DNA from: Chloroflexi bacterium UBA6077 | GTDB taxonomy: Bacteria; Chloroflexota; UBA6077 | Length of the DNA stretch: 64,000 nt | Assembly (NCBI GenBank): GCA_002436065.1 | Contig: DIXP01000094.1 | Location: 104,397 to 168,396 of the forward strand | Direction: 5' to 3' | Part shown: positions 43,034 to 51,157 of the stretch, one piece after another | Layout of the letters: each line of letters begins with the position of its first letter | Position numbering within the stretch: position 1 is the stretch's first letter | Notes under the pieces: model-generated | What the model saw: only the letters and a program-made list of their open reading frames with translations | What the model was told of the DNA's origin: nothing | The model's database searches: none | Made by a program: the position numbers and the translations under genes

Positions 43034-43818
43034 AGCACTAGCCGGTCGCCTTCCACGTGTAGTCGTGGTACCTTGGTGCTTATGTCCACCTGGGCACAGT
43101 AGTCAACGTCTGCGGATAACCCCACCTTCTCCAGCTCGCGAGCGTTGAGCGACTCCCAGAAGGCCCGTAGTATGGCCTCCTTCGGCGGGTTGTGCTCCTG
43201 GTCCGTGGCACCCAGTTCGGCCAGATAGGAGCGATACAGCCGCACGGCCGCAGTGGCCGACTCCAGCCATTCCACATCACCCATCCCATCGGCTCTCGAC
43301 TCCCTCTGCAGCAGAAGCGCCATATACCCGGCGGCGAAGGCATCGTCGATGGCGAACTTCGTGCCCAGGATATCCCCGGAGCACACCAGGGAGATGTTCA
43401 ATCCCTTCTCCCGTGCCTCCCGAAGGGCCGTCCCGACCACCGCCGTCGCATTGAACAGGCTTCCCGCCAGCACAACCGCCCCCTTCGATACCTCCCACAT
43501 CGCCTTCGTGCCGTTGGATGTGCAGAACACGAAGTCCTTGCCCTCCAGCGACCCAGGAACGAACTCCCGAGGAGAATTTCCATGAGTGAATCCTGCGGGA
43601 GGCAGTCCGCCTCGCTCGCCGCAGATCGGGCAGCCCTCGGCCAGACTCGATGCGATCTCCAGGGCGCTCCGTGGACCCTCCGCCAACGCCACCTGCCGGG
43701 CCCCAGCCTCGAACATCTTCATCAAAGTGGAGGTTGCCCTCAGTTCGTCGATAACGATGCACAGCTTGGAGGGCAGGTCAACGGCGACCGTGGGCAGAAA
43801 AAGGACTTCAACGTTCAA
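43027..43818 (-). CDS. 2-phosphosulfolactate phosphatase (ComB) family protein
   Basis: About 263 residues of the ComB family, which in coenzyme M synthesis dephosphorylates 2-phosphosulfolactate. Signature parts: VIDELRATSTLMKMFEAGAR, ICGERGGLPPAGFTHGNSPR, KDFVFCTSNGTKAMWEVSKG and LVCSGDILGTKFAIDDAFAA. Many bacteria without coenzyme M keep a homologue of unknown role, and no other com genes are here. The start is TTG 43818 with GGAGG seven bases upstream; a longer upstream frame is discounted. It is divergent from the pdh operon. Confidence 0.88.
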   Translation of the reverse strand: MNVEVLFLPTVAVDLPSKLCIVIDELRATSTLMKMFEAGARQVALAEGPRSALEIASSLAEGCPICGERGGLPPAGFTHGNSPREFVPGSLEGKDFVFCTSNGTKAMWEVSKGAVVLAGSLFNATAVVGTALREAREKGLNISLVCSGDILGTKFAIDDAFAAGYMALLLQRESRADGMGDVEWLESATAAVRLYRSYLAELGATDQEHNPPKEAILRAFWESLNARELEKVGLSADVDYCAQVDISTKVPRLHVEGDRLVLC

Positions 43819-44038
43819 TTGGATACCTCCTGACGGCGGTACTAGGCCTGGGGATTGTACCACGAGCGGCGCCACCGATACCCCTTCAGGAAGCCCGTCG
43901 CCGAGCCGAAACGGCATATTCTCGCGGTTATTTTCTCCATAATGTCGCTTATCGCCATTGGCCTGTATGTTGCAGATAAGGGGTCTGAAGGCAACACAAG
44001 GCAGCCGCCTTCCGCTGGCTATTTTGGAGAGACAGGTA

Positions 44039-45256
44039 ATGCCAAGGAAACCGATCGACATTCCCTATCAGGTGGAACACCTCTCCATACTGGACGAAGA
44101 GGGCAACATCGATGGGGAACTCGCGCCCGATGTTCCAGAGGAGCTACTCTTGAAGCTCCATCGCTACATGTTGCTGACTCGTCGCTTCGACGAAAGGATG
44201 CTGGACCTCCAGCGGCAGGGCCGCATCGGCACATTCGCCCCGGTCAAGGGCCACGAGGCATCCCACCTGGGCTCGGTGGCGGTCCTCCGGGACTCGGACT
44301 GGATGGTCCCATCCTTCCGAGAAAGCGGCGCGGAGATATGGCGAGGCAGGCCGCTAGAGAGCTTCCTGCTCTACTTCGCCGGCTACGACGAAGGATCTTT
44401 CGTAGAGGAGAAGCGTAGGGACCTGCCGATCGCAGTGCCGGTTGGCTCCCAGACCCTCCATGCCGCGGGGATCGGTTACGCCATCAAGTACCGAAGGGCC
44501 GACGAGGTGGCCCTCTGCTACTTTGGAGACGGAGCCACCTCCCAGGGCGACTTTCACGAGGCTATGAACTTCGCGGCGGTGTTCCAGACACCCGTGGTCT
44601 TCCTTTGCCAGAACAATCAGTGGGCGATCTCCATCCCCCGCACGCGCCAGACCCGTTCGGAGACCCTTGCCCAGAAGGCAATCGCATATGGGATGGCTGG
44701 GATCCAGGTGGATGGCAACGATGTGCTCGCCGTATACGCTGCCACTAAGGAAGCGGCAGAACGAGCCAGGGCAGGGGGTGGGCCAACCCTCATCGAGGCG
44801 GTCACCTACCGCGTGGCCATGCACACGACCTCCGACGACCCCAAGCGATACCGCACGGAGGAAGAGTCCGAAGTGTGGGCAAGACGTGACCCCATCGTCC
44901 GGTTCCAGAAATACCTGATTGGCAAGAGGCTCCTCACGGAGGAGCAGATACAGGCCACCGAGGGCGAGATCAAGTCCGAGATCCAGGCTGCGGTGGACCG
45001 GTCGGAGCAGCGGATGAAGGAGCTCTCCGACCCGCTGTGGATGTTCGAACACAGCTATCACGATATGCCGCCCCACCTGTTGGAGCAGAAGGAAGAGCTG
45101 AAGCAAGAGCTTGCCCTTGCGGCCGAAGCAGCGGGGATCAGCGAAGGCGAGGCGGTTGAGATCATTAAGAGGGCCTTCACCGAGCCCTCCGCCGACGGCC
45201 ACGCCGGTAAGTCAGAGGCGCTGGCAACAAACCGCGAGGACATACACCATGGCTAA
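44039..45256 (+). CDS. pdhA: 2-oxoacid dehydrogenase E1 alpha subunit
   Basis: A 405-residue thiamine-diphosphate subunit of pyruvate (or branched-chain 2-oxoacid) dehydrogenase. Seen: GRIGTFAPVKGHEASHLGSV, PVGSQTLHAAGIGYAIKYRR, and the ThDP-Mg block FGDGATSQGDFHEAMNFAAV ending CQNNQWAIS. The start is ATG 44039 with GGAGA at 44026-44030. The E1 beta gene overlaps its 3' end by eight bases. Sequence alone does not fix pyruvate versus branched-chain substrates, although the alpha-type sequence is of the branched-chain/Gram-positive PDH class. Confidence 0.93.
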   Translation: MPRKPIDIPYQVEHLSILDEEGNIDGELAPDVPEELLLKLHRYMLLTRRFDERMLDLQRQGRIGTFAPVKGHEASHLGSVAVLRDSDWMVPSFRESGAEIWRGRPLESFLLYFAGYDEGSFVEEKRRDLPIAVPVGSQTLHAAGIGYAIKYRRADEVALCYFGDGATSQGDFHEAMNFAAVFQTPVVFLCQNNQWAISIPRTRQTRSETLAQKAIAYGMAGIQVDGNDVLAVYAATKEAAERARAGGGPTLIEAVTYRVAMHTTSDDPKRYRTEEESEVWARRDPIVRFQKYLIGKRLLTEEQIQATEGEIKSEIQAAVDRSEQRMKELSDPLWMFEHSYHDMPPHLLEQKEELKQELALAAEAAGISEGEAVEIIKRAFTEPSADGHAGKSEALATNREDIHHG

Positions 45257-46247
45257 GATGACGATGGTCCAGGCTCTAAACCTGGCCCTACGCCAGGAGA
45301 TGGACAGGGACGACCGTGTGCTGGTGCTGGGCGAGGACGTCGGCAAGGACGGGGGTGTTTTCCGGGTCACCGACGGGCTGATCGAGCGGTTCGGCGAGGA
45401 GAGGGTGATAGACACCCCTCTGGCCGAGTCCTCCATCGTCGGGACCTCCGTGGGGATGGCCCTCTACGGGCTTCGCCCCGTCTGCGAGATCCAGTTCACC
45501 GGCTTCGACTACCTGGCCTTCCACCAGATCGAGTGCCACGCCTCGCGCCTCCGGCGCCGCTCTCAGGGGCGCTTCACAGTGCCAATGGTCATGCGGGCCC
45601 CCAGCGGCGGGGGCGTTCGCGCCCTGGAGCACCACTCCGAGAGCAGGGAGGCGTTCTGGGCCCACATCCCCGGCCTCAAGATGGTTATGCCCTCAGGCCC
45701 ACGTAACGCTCGGGCGCTGCTGGTGAGCGCCATTCGCGACCCCGATCCGGTGATCTTCTACGAGCCCAAGGCGCTCTACCGAGCCTTCCGCGAGGAGGTC
45801 CCCGAGGAAGAGGAGACCATGCCCCTTGGCAAGGCACAGGTCGTTCGCGAGGGGAAGGACCTCACCCTCATCTCCTATGGTGCCATGATGGTGCCGACCC
45901 TGGAGGCGGCAAAGGAGCTGGAGGAGAAGGACGGGGTGCAAGCAGAGGTGATCGACCTGCTCACCGTATCCCCTCTCGACGACGAGACTCTGATCGCCTC
46001 GGTGCGCAAGACCGGGCGCGCCCTGGTCGTCCACGAGGCACCGCGCAGCTTCGGCCCGGGGGCCGAAGTGGTATCCCGCCTGGTGGAGAAGGTCTTCTAC
46101 TACCTGGAGGCTCCGGTCCGGCGCGTTACCGGCTTCGACGTGGTGATACCGCTCTTCAGCCGCGAGAACGCCTACCTTCCCAACACTCCACGCATCGTGC
46201 GGGCGGCAAGGGAGACCCTGGAGCTAGCACAGCCGGTGCCGCTGTAG
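45249..46247 (+). CDS. pdhB: 2-oxoacid dehydrogenase E1 beta subunit
   Basis: A 332-residue subunit. MTMVQALNLALRQEMDRDDR, LGEDVGKDGGVFRVTDGLIE, DTPLAESSIVGTSVGMALYG and the C-terminal VPEEEETMPLGKAQVVREGK are typical. It completes the alpha2-beta2 E1 that decarboxylates the 2-oxoacid. The start is ATG 45249 with GAGGA upstream, overlapping the pdhA stop. pdhC starts 15 bases downstream. Confidence 0.94.
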   Translation: MAKMTMVQALNLALRQEMDRDDRVLVLGEDVGKDGGVFRVTDGLIERFGEERVIDTPLAESSIVGTSVGMALYGLRPVCEIQFTGFDYLAFHQIECHASRLRRRSQGRFTVPMVMRAPSGGGVRALEHHSESREAFWAHIPGLKMVMPSGPRNARALLVSAIRDPDPVIFYEPKALYRAFREEVPEEEETMPLGKAQVVREGKDLTLISYGAMMVPTLEAAKELEEKDGVQAEVIDLLTVSPLDDETLIASVRKTGRALVVHEAPRSFGPGAEVVSRLVEKVFYYLEAPVRRVTGFDVVIPLFSRENAYLPNTPRIVRAARETLELAQPVPL

Positions 46248-46262
46248 AGAGGAGATGAGAAC

Positions 46263-47579
46263 GTGTCGCAGGCATTCAAGCTCCCGGACCTCGGGGAGGG
46301 GATCCACGAAGGCGAGGTCGTGTCGGTGATGGTGTCCGCGGGAGACCGGGTCTCTGAGGGGCAGCCGATCCTCGAGGTGGAGACCGACAAGGCCAGTGTT
46401 CAGATCCCATCGCCCTACACAGGGGTAGTGAAGGAGACCAGGGTCAAGCCTGGCGACATCGTCAAGGTAGGCCACGTGATGATTGTGTTTGGCGATGGGA
46501 AGGAAGTAGCGGTGGAGTCAACCGACGGCACCACGAAGGCAGCCGACACCACCCACGAGAGCAAGGCCACGCCTAAGAGAGGAGATGGTCCAGTCCCCGC
46601 CTCTCCCGCTACCCGAAAACTCGCCCGTGAACTGGGGATAGAGCTGCGCCTCGTCACGCCAAGTGGACCGGCGGGGCTTGTGACTGCCGAAGACGTCCGG
46701 GCCTTCGCACAGGAGGTAGCGCGGTCCTCACAGGCGCCGCCGGCCGAGGCGCCCTCCGCATCGAGTCTCGAGGTCAGGGCCAACGGCACCTCCGACGCTC
46801 TGGCTCCATCAGCGACACCGATCGCCACCCCAGCAGTGCCGCCCTTGCCCGACTTCGGTCGATGGGGATCGGTGGAGCGAGTGCCGCTTCGCTCCGTGCG
46901 CCGCGCCACCGCCGCCCACATGGCGCTTGCCTGGTCTCAGGTGCCTCACGTGAACCACCAAGACCTGGTGGATATCACACGGCTGGAGCAGTTCCGAAAG
47001 AGGCAGGCCCCCGCCGTGGAGGCCAGGGATGGCAAGCTGACCCTCACGGTGTTCGTCCTGAAGGCGGCGGTTGCGGCCTTGAAGGCGTACCCCCGCTTCA
47101 ACTCCAGCCTGGACATGGAGAGACAGGAGATCGTCCAAAAGCAGTACTACCACCTGGGAGTGGCCGTGGACTCGGAGCGGGGACTGATAGTACCGGTGAT
47201 CAGAGACGTTGACCGCAAGAGCATCCTGGAGCTGTCTTTGGAGTTGAAGCAGACTGCCGAGCGCACAAGGTCCGGCCAGTTGGCCCTTGAGGAGATGCAG
47301 GGCGGTACCTTCACTATAACCAACATCGGGGCACTGGGAGGCACCGGCTTCGCACCCATCGTCAACTATCCCGAGGTCGCCATCCTGGGAATGGGCAGGG
47401 CTCGGTGGCAGCCGGTGGTGCTGGGAGACCAGGATCAGTACGAGATCGTGCCGCGGCTGATGATGCCCCTGGTCCTGGCCTTCGATCATCGGGTGCTGGA
47501 CGGCGCGGATGCGGCCCGCTTCACAAGAGCGATCGTGCAGGCGCTGGAGAACCCGGACGACCTGTGGCTTAGCATCTAG
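46263..47579 (+). CDS. pdhC: 2-oxoacid dehydrogenase E2, dihydrolipoamide acyltransferase
   Basis: A 438-residue protein. One lipoyl domain spans residues 1-80, with Lys43 in EVETDKASVQ as the lipoylation site. A peripheral-subunit-binding domain lies at about 115-150 (SPATRKLARELGIEL). After an Ala/Pro linker comes the catalytic domain, with HMALAWSQVPHVNHQDLVDI and the active-site motif FDHRVLDGADAARF. It transfers the acyl group to CoA. The start is GTG 46263 in the pdh operon. Confidence 0.95.
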   Translation: MSQAFKLPDLGEGIHEGEVVSVMVSAGDRVSEGQPILEVETDKASVQIPSPYTGVVKETRVKPGDIVKVGHVMIVFGDGKEVAVESTDGTTKAADTTHESKATPKRGDGPVPASPATRKLARELGIELRLVTPSGPAGLVTAEDVRAFAQEVARSSQAPPAEAPSASSLEVRANGTSDALAPSATPIATPAVPPLPDFGRWGSVERVPLRSVRRATAAHMALAWSQVPHVNHQDLVDITRLEQFRKRQAPAVEARDGKLTLTVFVLKAAVAALKAYPRFNSSLDMERQEIVQKQYYHLGVAVDSERGLIVPVIRDVDRKSILELSLELKQTAERTRSGQLALEEMQGGTFTITNIGALGGTGFAPIVNYPEVAILGMGRARWQPVVLGDQDQYEIVPRLMMPLVLAFDHRVLDGADAARFTRAIVQALENPDDLWLSI

Positions 47580-47661
47580 GACGCAGAGACGGTTCGATCG
47601 GAGGGAGAAGCATGCGGCACCGTCTCACCGCCATCCAGGATAGTGGAGGGTATAGACTCAC

Positions 47662-49086
47662 ATGGTGATGGGTGAATTGACGCAGAAGACTCAGCTGCTG
47701 GTCATTGGCGGCGGGCCGGGCGGATACGCAGCGGCGTTCAGGGCAGCCGACCTGGGGATGGACGTGGCCATGATCGACCTGGATTCAAGACCCGGCGGCA
47801 CCTGCCTGTTTCGAGGCTGCATCCCCTCCAAGGCGCTGCTGTTCGCGACGGAACTGATGTACGACGCACGCCGGGCCGCGGCCATGGGCATAGACTTCTG
47901 CCAACCCAAGGTGGATCTGCAGAGGCTTCGAGCGTGGAAAGAGGGCGTGATCGACCAGCTAGCAGGGGGACTCGTGAACCTCACAGACAGGCGGGGGGTC
48001 CAGCTAGTACAGGCCCGGGCAGTCTTCGAGGGCTCGCGAAAGGTGCGGTTAACCGGTTCGGAGATCACCCACTTCGAGTTCGAGCATGCCATCATCGCCA
48101 CAGGGTCACAGCCAATCCCCATCCCCGGCATCGAGATGCGACCCGAGGGGCGAATAATGGACTCCACCGGCGCCCTGGAGTTGCGGGAAATCCCCGAAGC
48201 ATTGCTGGTGGTGGGGGGAGGATACGTAGGGTTCGAGCTAGGGTCCGTGTACGCCGCCCTGGGGAGCCAGGTGACACTGGTGGAGAGGGGCGCCACGCTG
48301 CTGCCGGGACTCGACCGCGACCTGGCTAAGCCGCTCTTGCGGAGGGTCCAGGAGAGCTTCGCTGCAATACAGGTGGGAACGCAGGTGAAGAGCATGGTCG
48401 AGCATGCCGATCGGGTGGATGTGACCCTGGAAGGCGAGGGAGTGAAAACCCAGCAAAGCTTCGGTCGTGTGATGGTCTGCGTTGGTCGCCGCCCCAACAG
48501 CCATGGATTGGGCCTCGAGAACACCAGTGTGCAGCTGAACGACCGGGGTAGCATACTCGTCGACGAGCAACAGCGAACGGCGGACGCAAGGATATTCGCC
48601 ATCGGTGACGTCGTTGGGGGAACCATGCTGGCCCACAAGGCAATGCGCGAGGGCCGGGTAGCCGCCGAGGCGATCGCTGGCCTCCCCTCCGCCTTCGACG
48701 TTCGGGCAATTCCGGCCGTGGTCTACACGGATCCGCAGGTGGCTACCTGCGGGCTCACCGAGGAACAGGCAGCGAGACAGGGCCAAGATATAAGGGTCGG
48801 TCGCTTCCCCTGGAGCGCTTCGGGCCGTGCCGCCACGATAGGTGCTGCGGAGGGTCTCACCAAGGTGATTGGCGACGCCGAGACAGGGCGAGTGCTGGGG
48901 GTTGGGATCGTGGGCCGAGGGGCCGGGGAGATGATCGCCGAAGGGGTGCTGGCGGTGGAGATGGGCATCTTGACCGAAGACCTGGCACTCACGATGCACC
49001 CTCATCCCACACTGTCGGAAACCGAGGGCGAGGCCGCCGAGGTGTTCCTGGGAAGCCCTATCCACGTGGCACCCCAAAGGAGGTAG
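47662..49086 (+). CDS. lpdA: Dihydrolipoamide dehydrogenase (E3)
   Basis: A 474-residue FAD disulfide oxidoreductase. The FAD-binding GGGPGGYAAAFRAAD, the redox-active disulfide C48-x4-C53 in GGTCLFRGCIPSKAL, the NAD-binding VVGGGYVGFELGSVYAALGS and the C-terminal HPHPTLSE with the catalytic His-Glu are all present. It reoxidises the lipoyl groups of the E2 subunit and passes electrons to NAD. It is the last gene of the complex operon and converges on the MFS gene. Confidence 0.96.
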   Translation: MVMGELTQKTQLLVIGGGPGGYAAAFRAADLGMDVAMIDLDSRPGGTCLFRGCIPSKALLFATELMYDARRAAAMGIDFCQPKVDLQRLRAWKEGVIDQLAGGLVNLTDRRGVQLVQARAVFEGSRKVRLTGSEITHFEFEHAIIATGSQPIPIPGIEMRPEGRIMDSTGALELREIPEALLVVGGGYVGFELGSVYAALGSQVTLVERGATLLPGLDRDLAKPLLRRVQESFAAIQVGTQVKSMVEHADRVDVTLEGEGVKTQQSFGRVMVCVGRRPNSHGLGLENTSVQLNDRGSILVDEQQRTADARIFAIGDVVGGTMLAHKAMREGRVAAEAIAGLPSAFDVRAIPAVVYTDPQVATCGLTEEQAARQGQDIRVGRFPWSASGRAATIGAAEGLTKVIGDAETGRVLGVGIVGRGAGEMIAEGVLAVEMGILTEDLALTMHPHPTLSETEGEAAEVFLGSPIHVAPQRR

Positions 49087-49105
49087 ACGCGGTTCGCAAG
49101 CCACG

Positions 49106-50263
49106 CTACTTCGCCGGCACCCTGGCCAGAGTCAGGAACAGCCCCAACACCGTGGCCGCGCCGGCGATGTAGAACACACTGAAGAAGCCCAGGGCGTCCC
49201 CCAGGACACCCGTGGTGGCCGGCCCGGCAAACATGCCCAGGGCGTAGATTGCCTGGAACACCCCCATCGCCGTCGCACGATCACTGGGCGGAACTGCGCG
49301 GATGCTGAGCCCCATGAGCATGGAGTACACGAAGGCACGCCCGAAACCGGATAAGCTCTGCGAGAGAGCCAGCATTGGCAGACTGCTGACCATTGGGACC
49401 ATGAAGCAGGCGAGCGACTGGATCAGCAGCCCAGTCGCGACCGTCCTGCAGTACCCGAAGCGGGAGGCCACGGAGTCGCTGGCGTAGGCTGCCATCATGT
49501 GCGCCAGCTGCATCACGGTGGAGAGCATCCCCAGCTCGCTCCGGCTCGCCCCCAGCCTGCCCCCGTACACCAGGGTGAAGCCACCTCCGGCGGCGGTGAA
49601 GTTCCACATGCTCAGCAGGGTGATAACCGAGACGATCAGCAGTTGGGGCGTAGTCCCGATCCTGTACAGATCACGAAGAGTCATCTTACGGCGGACCGTC
49701 AATGGCTTCTCATGGAGGATCAGGGCAGTTAGGAGTGCCAGGAAGGCCAGCAGTATCGCCACGTAGAAGGGAGCGTGCCAACCCCAAATCTCGGCAATCA
49801 TCCCTCCCGCATAGGTACATAGGGTCTGAGATATGCCGGTGATGAACACCAGGTTGGCCATCGCCCTGGTGGCCTTTTCAGGGGGGAAGTAGCTAGAGAA
49901 GAGCACAGTGAAGGCAACCCAGGAGGCCGCGCCAATCCCCGCCACTCCTCGCCAAATCACCAACCAGTTGGGATCCGAAGACTGCGCGAGGCCCAAGCCC
50001 GCGACCCCTGCCGCCACGATACCCACCAGGATAAATGGCTTCCTTGTCCCGATCCTATCAGACCACATCCCCATTGGGACGCGCAGAACCAACTGCGAGA
50101 AGCCGTAGGCGCCCACGATCGTGCCCACAAGCCCCATGGTCGCCCCAAGGTTCTCGGCATGGACCGGCAGAATGGGCATGTAGATGTAGAGGGACGACCA
50201 AAGCAGCGCAGTGGTCAGATAGAAGAGGGTGGTGTGGTGGATCCTCGAAACGACGGCGTTCAA
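49106..50263 (-). CDS. MFS transporter
   Basis: A 385-residue permease with about 12 hydrophobic segments. The MFS loop motif is LRVPMGMWSDRIGTRKPFIL between helices 2 and 3, and the second half begins after LHEKPLTVRRKMTLRDLYRI. It resembles drug or sugar exporters of the YfcJ/SetA kind, but the substrate is unknown. The start is TTG 50263 with AAGGA upstream. It shares its 5' spacer with the region of the duplicated leader at 50422. Confidence 0.88.
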   Translation of the reverse strand: MNAVVSRIHHTTLFYLTTALLWSSLYIYMPILPVHAENLGATMGLVGTIVGAYGFSQLVLRVPMGMWSDRIGTRKPFILVGIVAAGVAGLGLAQSSDPNWLVIWRGVAGIGAASWVAFTVLFSSYFPPEKATRAMANLVFITGISQTLCTYAGGMIAEIWGWHAPFYVAILLAFLALLTALILHEKPLTVRRKMTLRDLYRIGTTPQLLIVSVITLLSMWNFTAAGGGFTLVYGGRLGASRSELGMLSTVMQLAHMMAAYASDSVASRFGYCRTVATGLLIQSLACFMVPMVSSLPMLALSQSLSGFGRAFVYSMLMGLSIRAVPPSDRATAMGVFQAIYALGMFAGPATTGVLGDALGFFSVFYIAGAATVLGLFLTLARVPAK

Positions 50264-50421
50264 CTAGAGCATCCTTCCTTGTTCCGCGTATCATAGGCGC
50301 TTCCCCCGGGCCGCTGCAAACCCGCCATCACCCGAAATCGTGAGAAGCCCTGACTCGTCGTCAGCCTTCCTGGGACCTGACGGCGGGTGAGTGAGTATAC
50401 CGGCCACAACTCGCCGGGTGT

Positions 50422-50686
50422 CTCAGTGTTGACTCGGTCCAGAAGCACGCGTACACTCGATGCAAATCGACCCTGTCCAACGGTGTATACGCACCCCAGG
50501 CCGCAGCGCCCATTCGGGCGAGAGGGTTGTCAACCCACATCGAGTATCACCACGCGCCCACCCCATCGTCGGAGGTACAAAGATGCTTGGACCGTGAAGA
50601 TCCACGATCCAAAGAGTGGCCAGTTTCCCCTCGTCTCTTCCAACGCTACTTGGTGGTCCCTGCCGTAGTCGGCTGATTGGGTTACC
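50422..50686 (+). promoter_or_regulatory. Duplicated promoter and leader, copy 1
   Basis: This 265-base segment matches 53208-53472 with about 36 mismatches counted by eye, concentrated in the last third. It begins with a sigma-70 promoter, TTGACT (50429-50434), 17 bases, TACACT (50452-50457). A GGGTTGTCAACCC palindrome is conserved in both copies. Copy 1 now drives the Fe-S/aldehyde oxidoreductase operon, with an expected untranslated leader of about 340 bases. Confidence 0.75.
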
Positions 50687-50696
50687 CACAACCCTC

Positions 50697-50786
50697 AGCA
50701 TCGACGCCCCGGCTGGCACTCCAACGGAGATCATTAGCACGCTGAGCAAGGCCATGAAGAAGATCTCCGAGGATGCAGATTACAGG
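50697..50786 (+). pseudogene. C-terminal scrap of a TTT solute-binding protein gene
   Basis: The + frame encodes SIDAPAGTPTEIISTLSKAM followed by KKISEDADYR. It aligns with SMDAPAGTPADIVAKYDEVL-like text (GMDAPAGTPADIVAKYDEVL) of the intact solute-binding protein at 53500-54618. Only about 30 codons survive, placed immediately after leader copy 1 and before the next gene's ribosome binding site. This is best explained by internal deletion of a duplicated gene. Confidence 0.75.
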
Positions 50787-50797
50787 AGAGGGAGATC

Positions 50798-51157
50798 ATG
50801 ATCTTTGACATGCCGAGTTGCGGGGGGTGCCGCAGCTGCGAGATGGCCTGTTCCTTTCACCATGTCGGAGCGTTCGGCTCGTCCATCTCCAGCCTGAGGA
50901 TCCTGGACAAAGAGGGCGGAGCCGGCTTCCGGGTCTCGCTTCTTGAGGAGGCTAACGACCTCGGCAGGGCCTGCGATAGCTGTGAGGGTCTCCAGGTCCC
51001 CCTGTGCGTCGAGTACTGCAGGGAGAGCCAGATCCTGACGCAGATACTCGATGAGTTCCGCGGCAAGGCGGGACCCAGAGCGATATTGCAGAAAGGGGCT
51101 CAAGATGGCGAGGGAAGGCGACCTCTACGGGTGGGCCGGCAAGATCCTGCGGGTTAA
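50798..51157 (+). CDS. 4Fe-4S ferredoxin-like protein, partner of AOR
   Basis: A 119-residue protein with two cysteine clusters: CGGCRSCEMAC near the N-terminus (C8, C11, C14, C18) and CDSCEGLQVPLCVEYC around residues 59-74. This is the pattern of a two-cluster (2x 4Fe-4S) electron carrier of the kind that accepts electrons from aldehyde oxidoreductases. The start is ATG 50798 with AGGAGAGGGAG just upstream. It overlaps the AOR start by 53 bases in a different frame, an unusually long overlap, and is part of the same message. Confidence 0.82.
   Translation: MIFDMPSCGGCRSCEMACSFHHVGAFGSSISSLRILDKEGGAGFRVSLLEEANDLGRACDSCEGLQVPLCVEYCRESQILTQILDEFRGKAGPRAILQKGAQDGEGRRPLRVGRQDPAG

Noticed and set aside
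50387..50668. Conserved plus-strand frame in the leader region, also seen at 53269-53481
   Set aside because: The similarity is explained by the DNA duplication. The translations are Arg/Pro-rich, change frame relation near their ends, and have no ribosome binding site.
50423..50755. Minus-strand frame across the leader (and its twin at 53176-53418)
   Set aside because: Same reason: it is a shadow of the duplicated leader and of the receptor scrap on the opposite strand.
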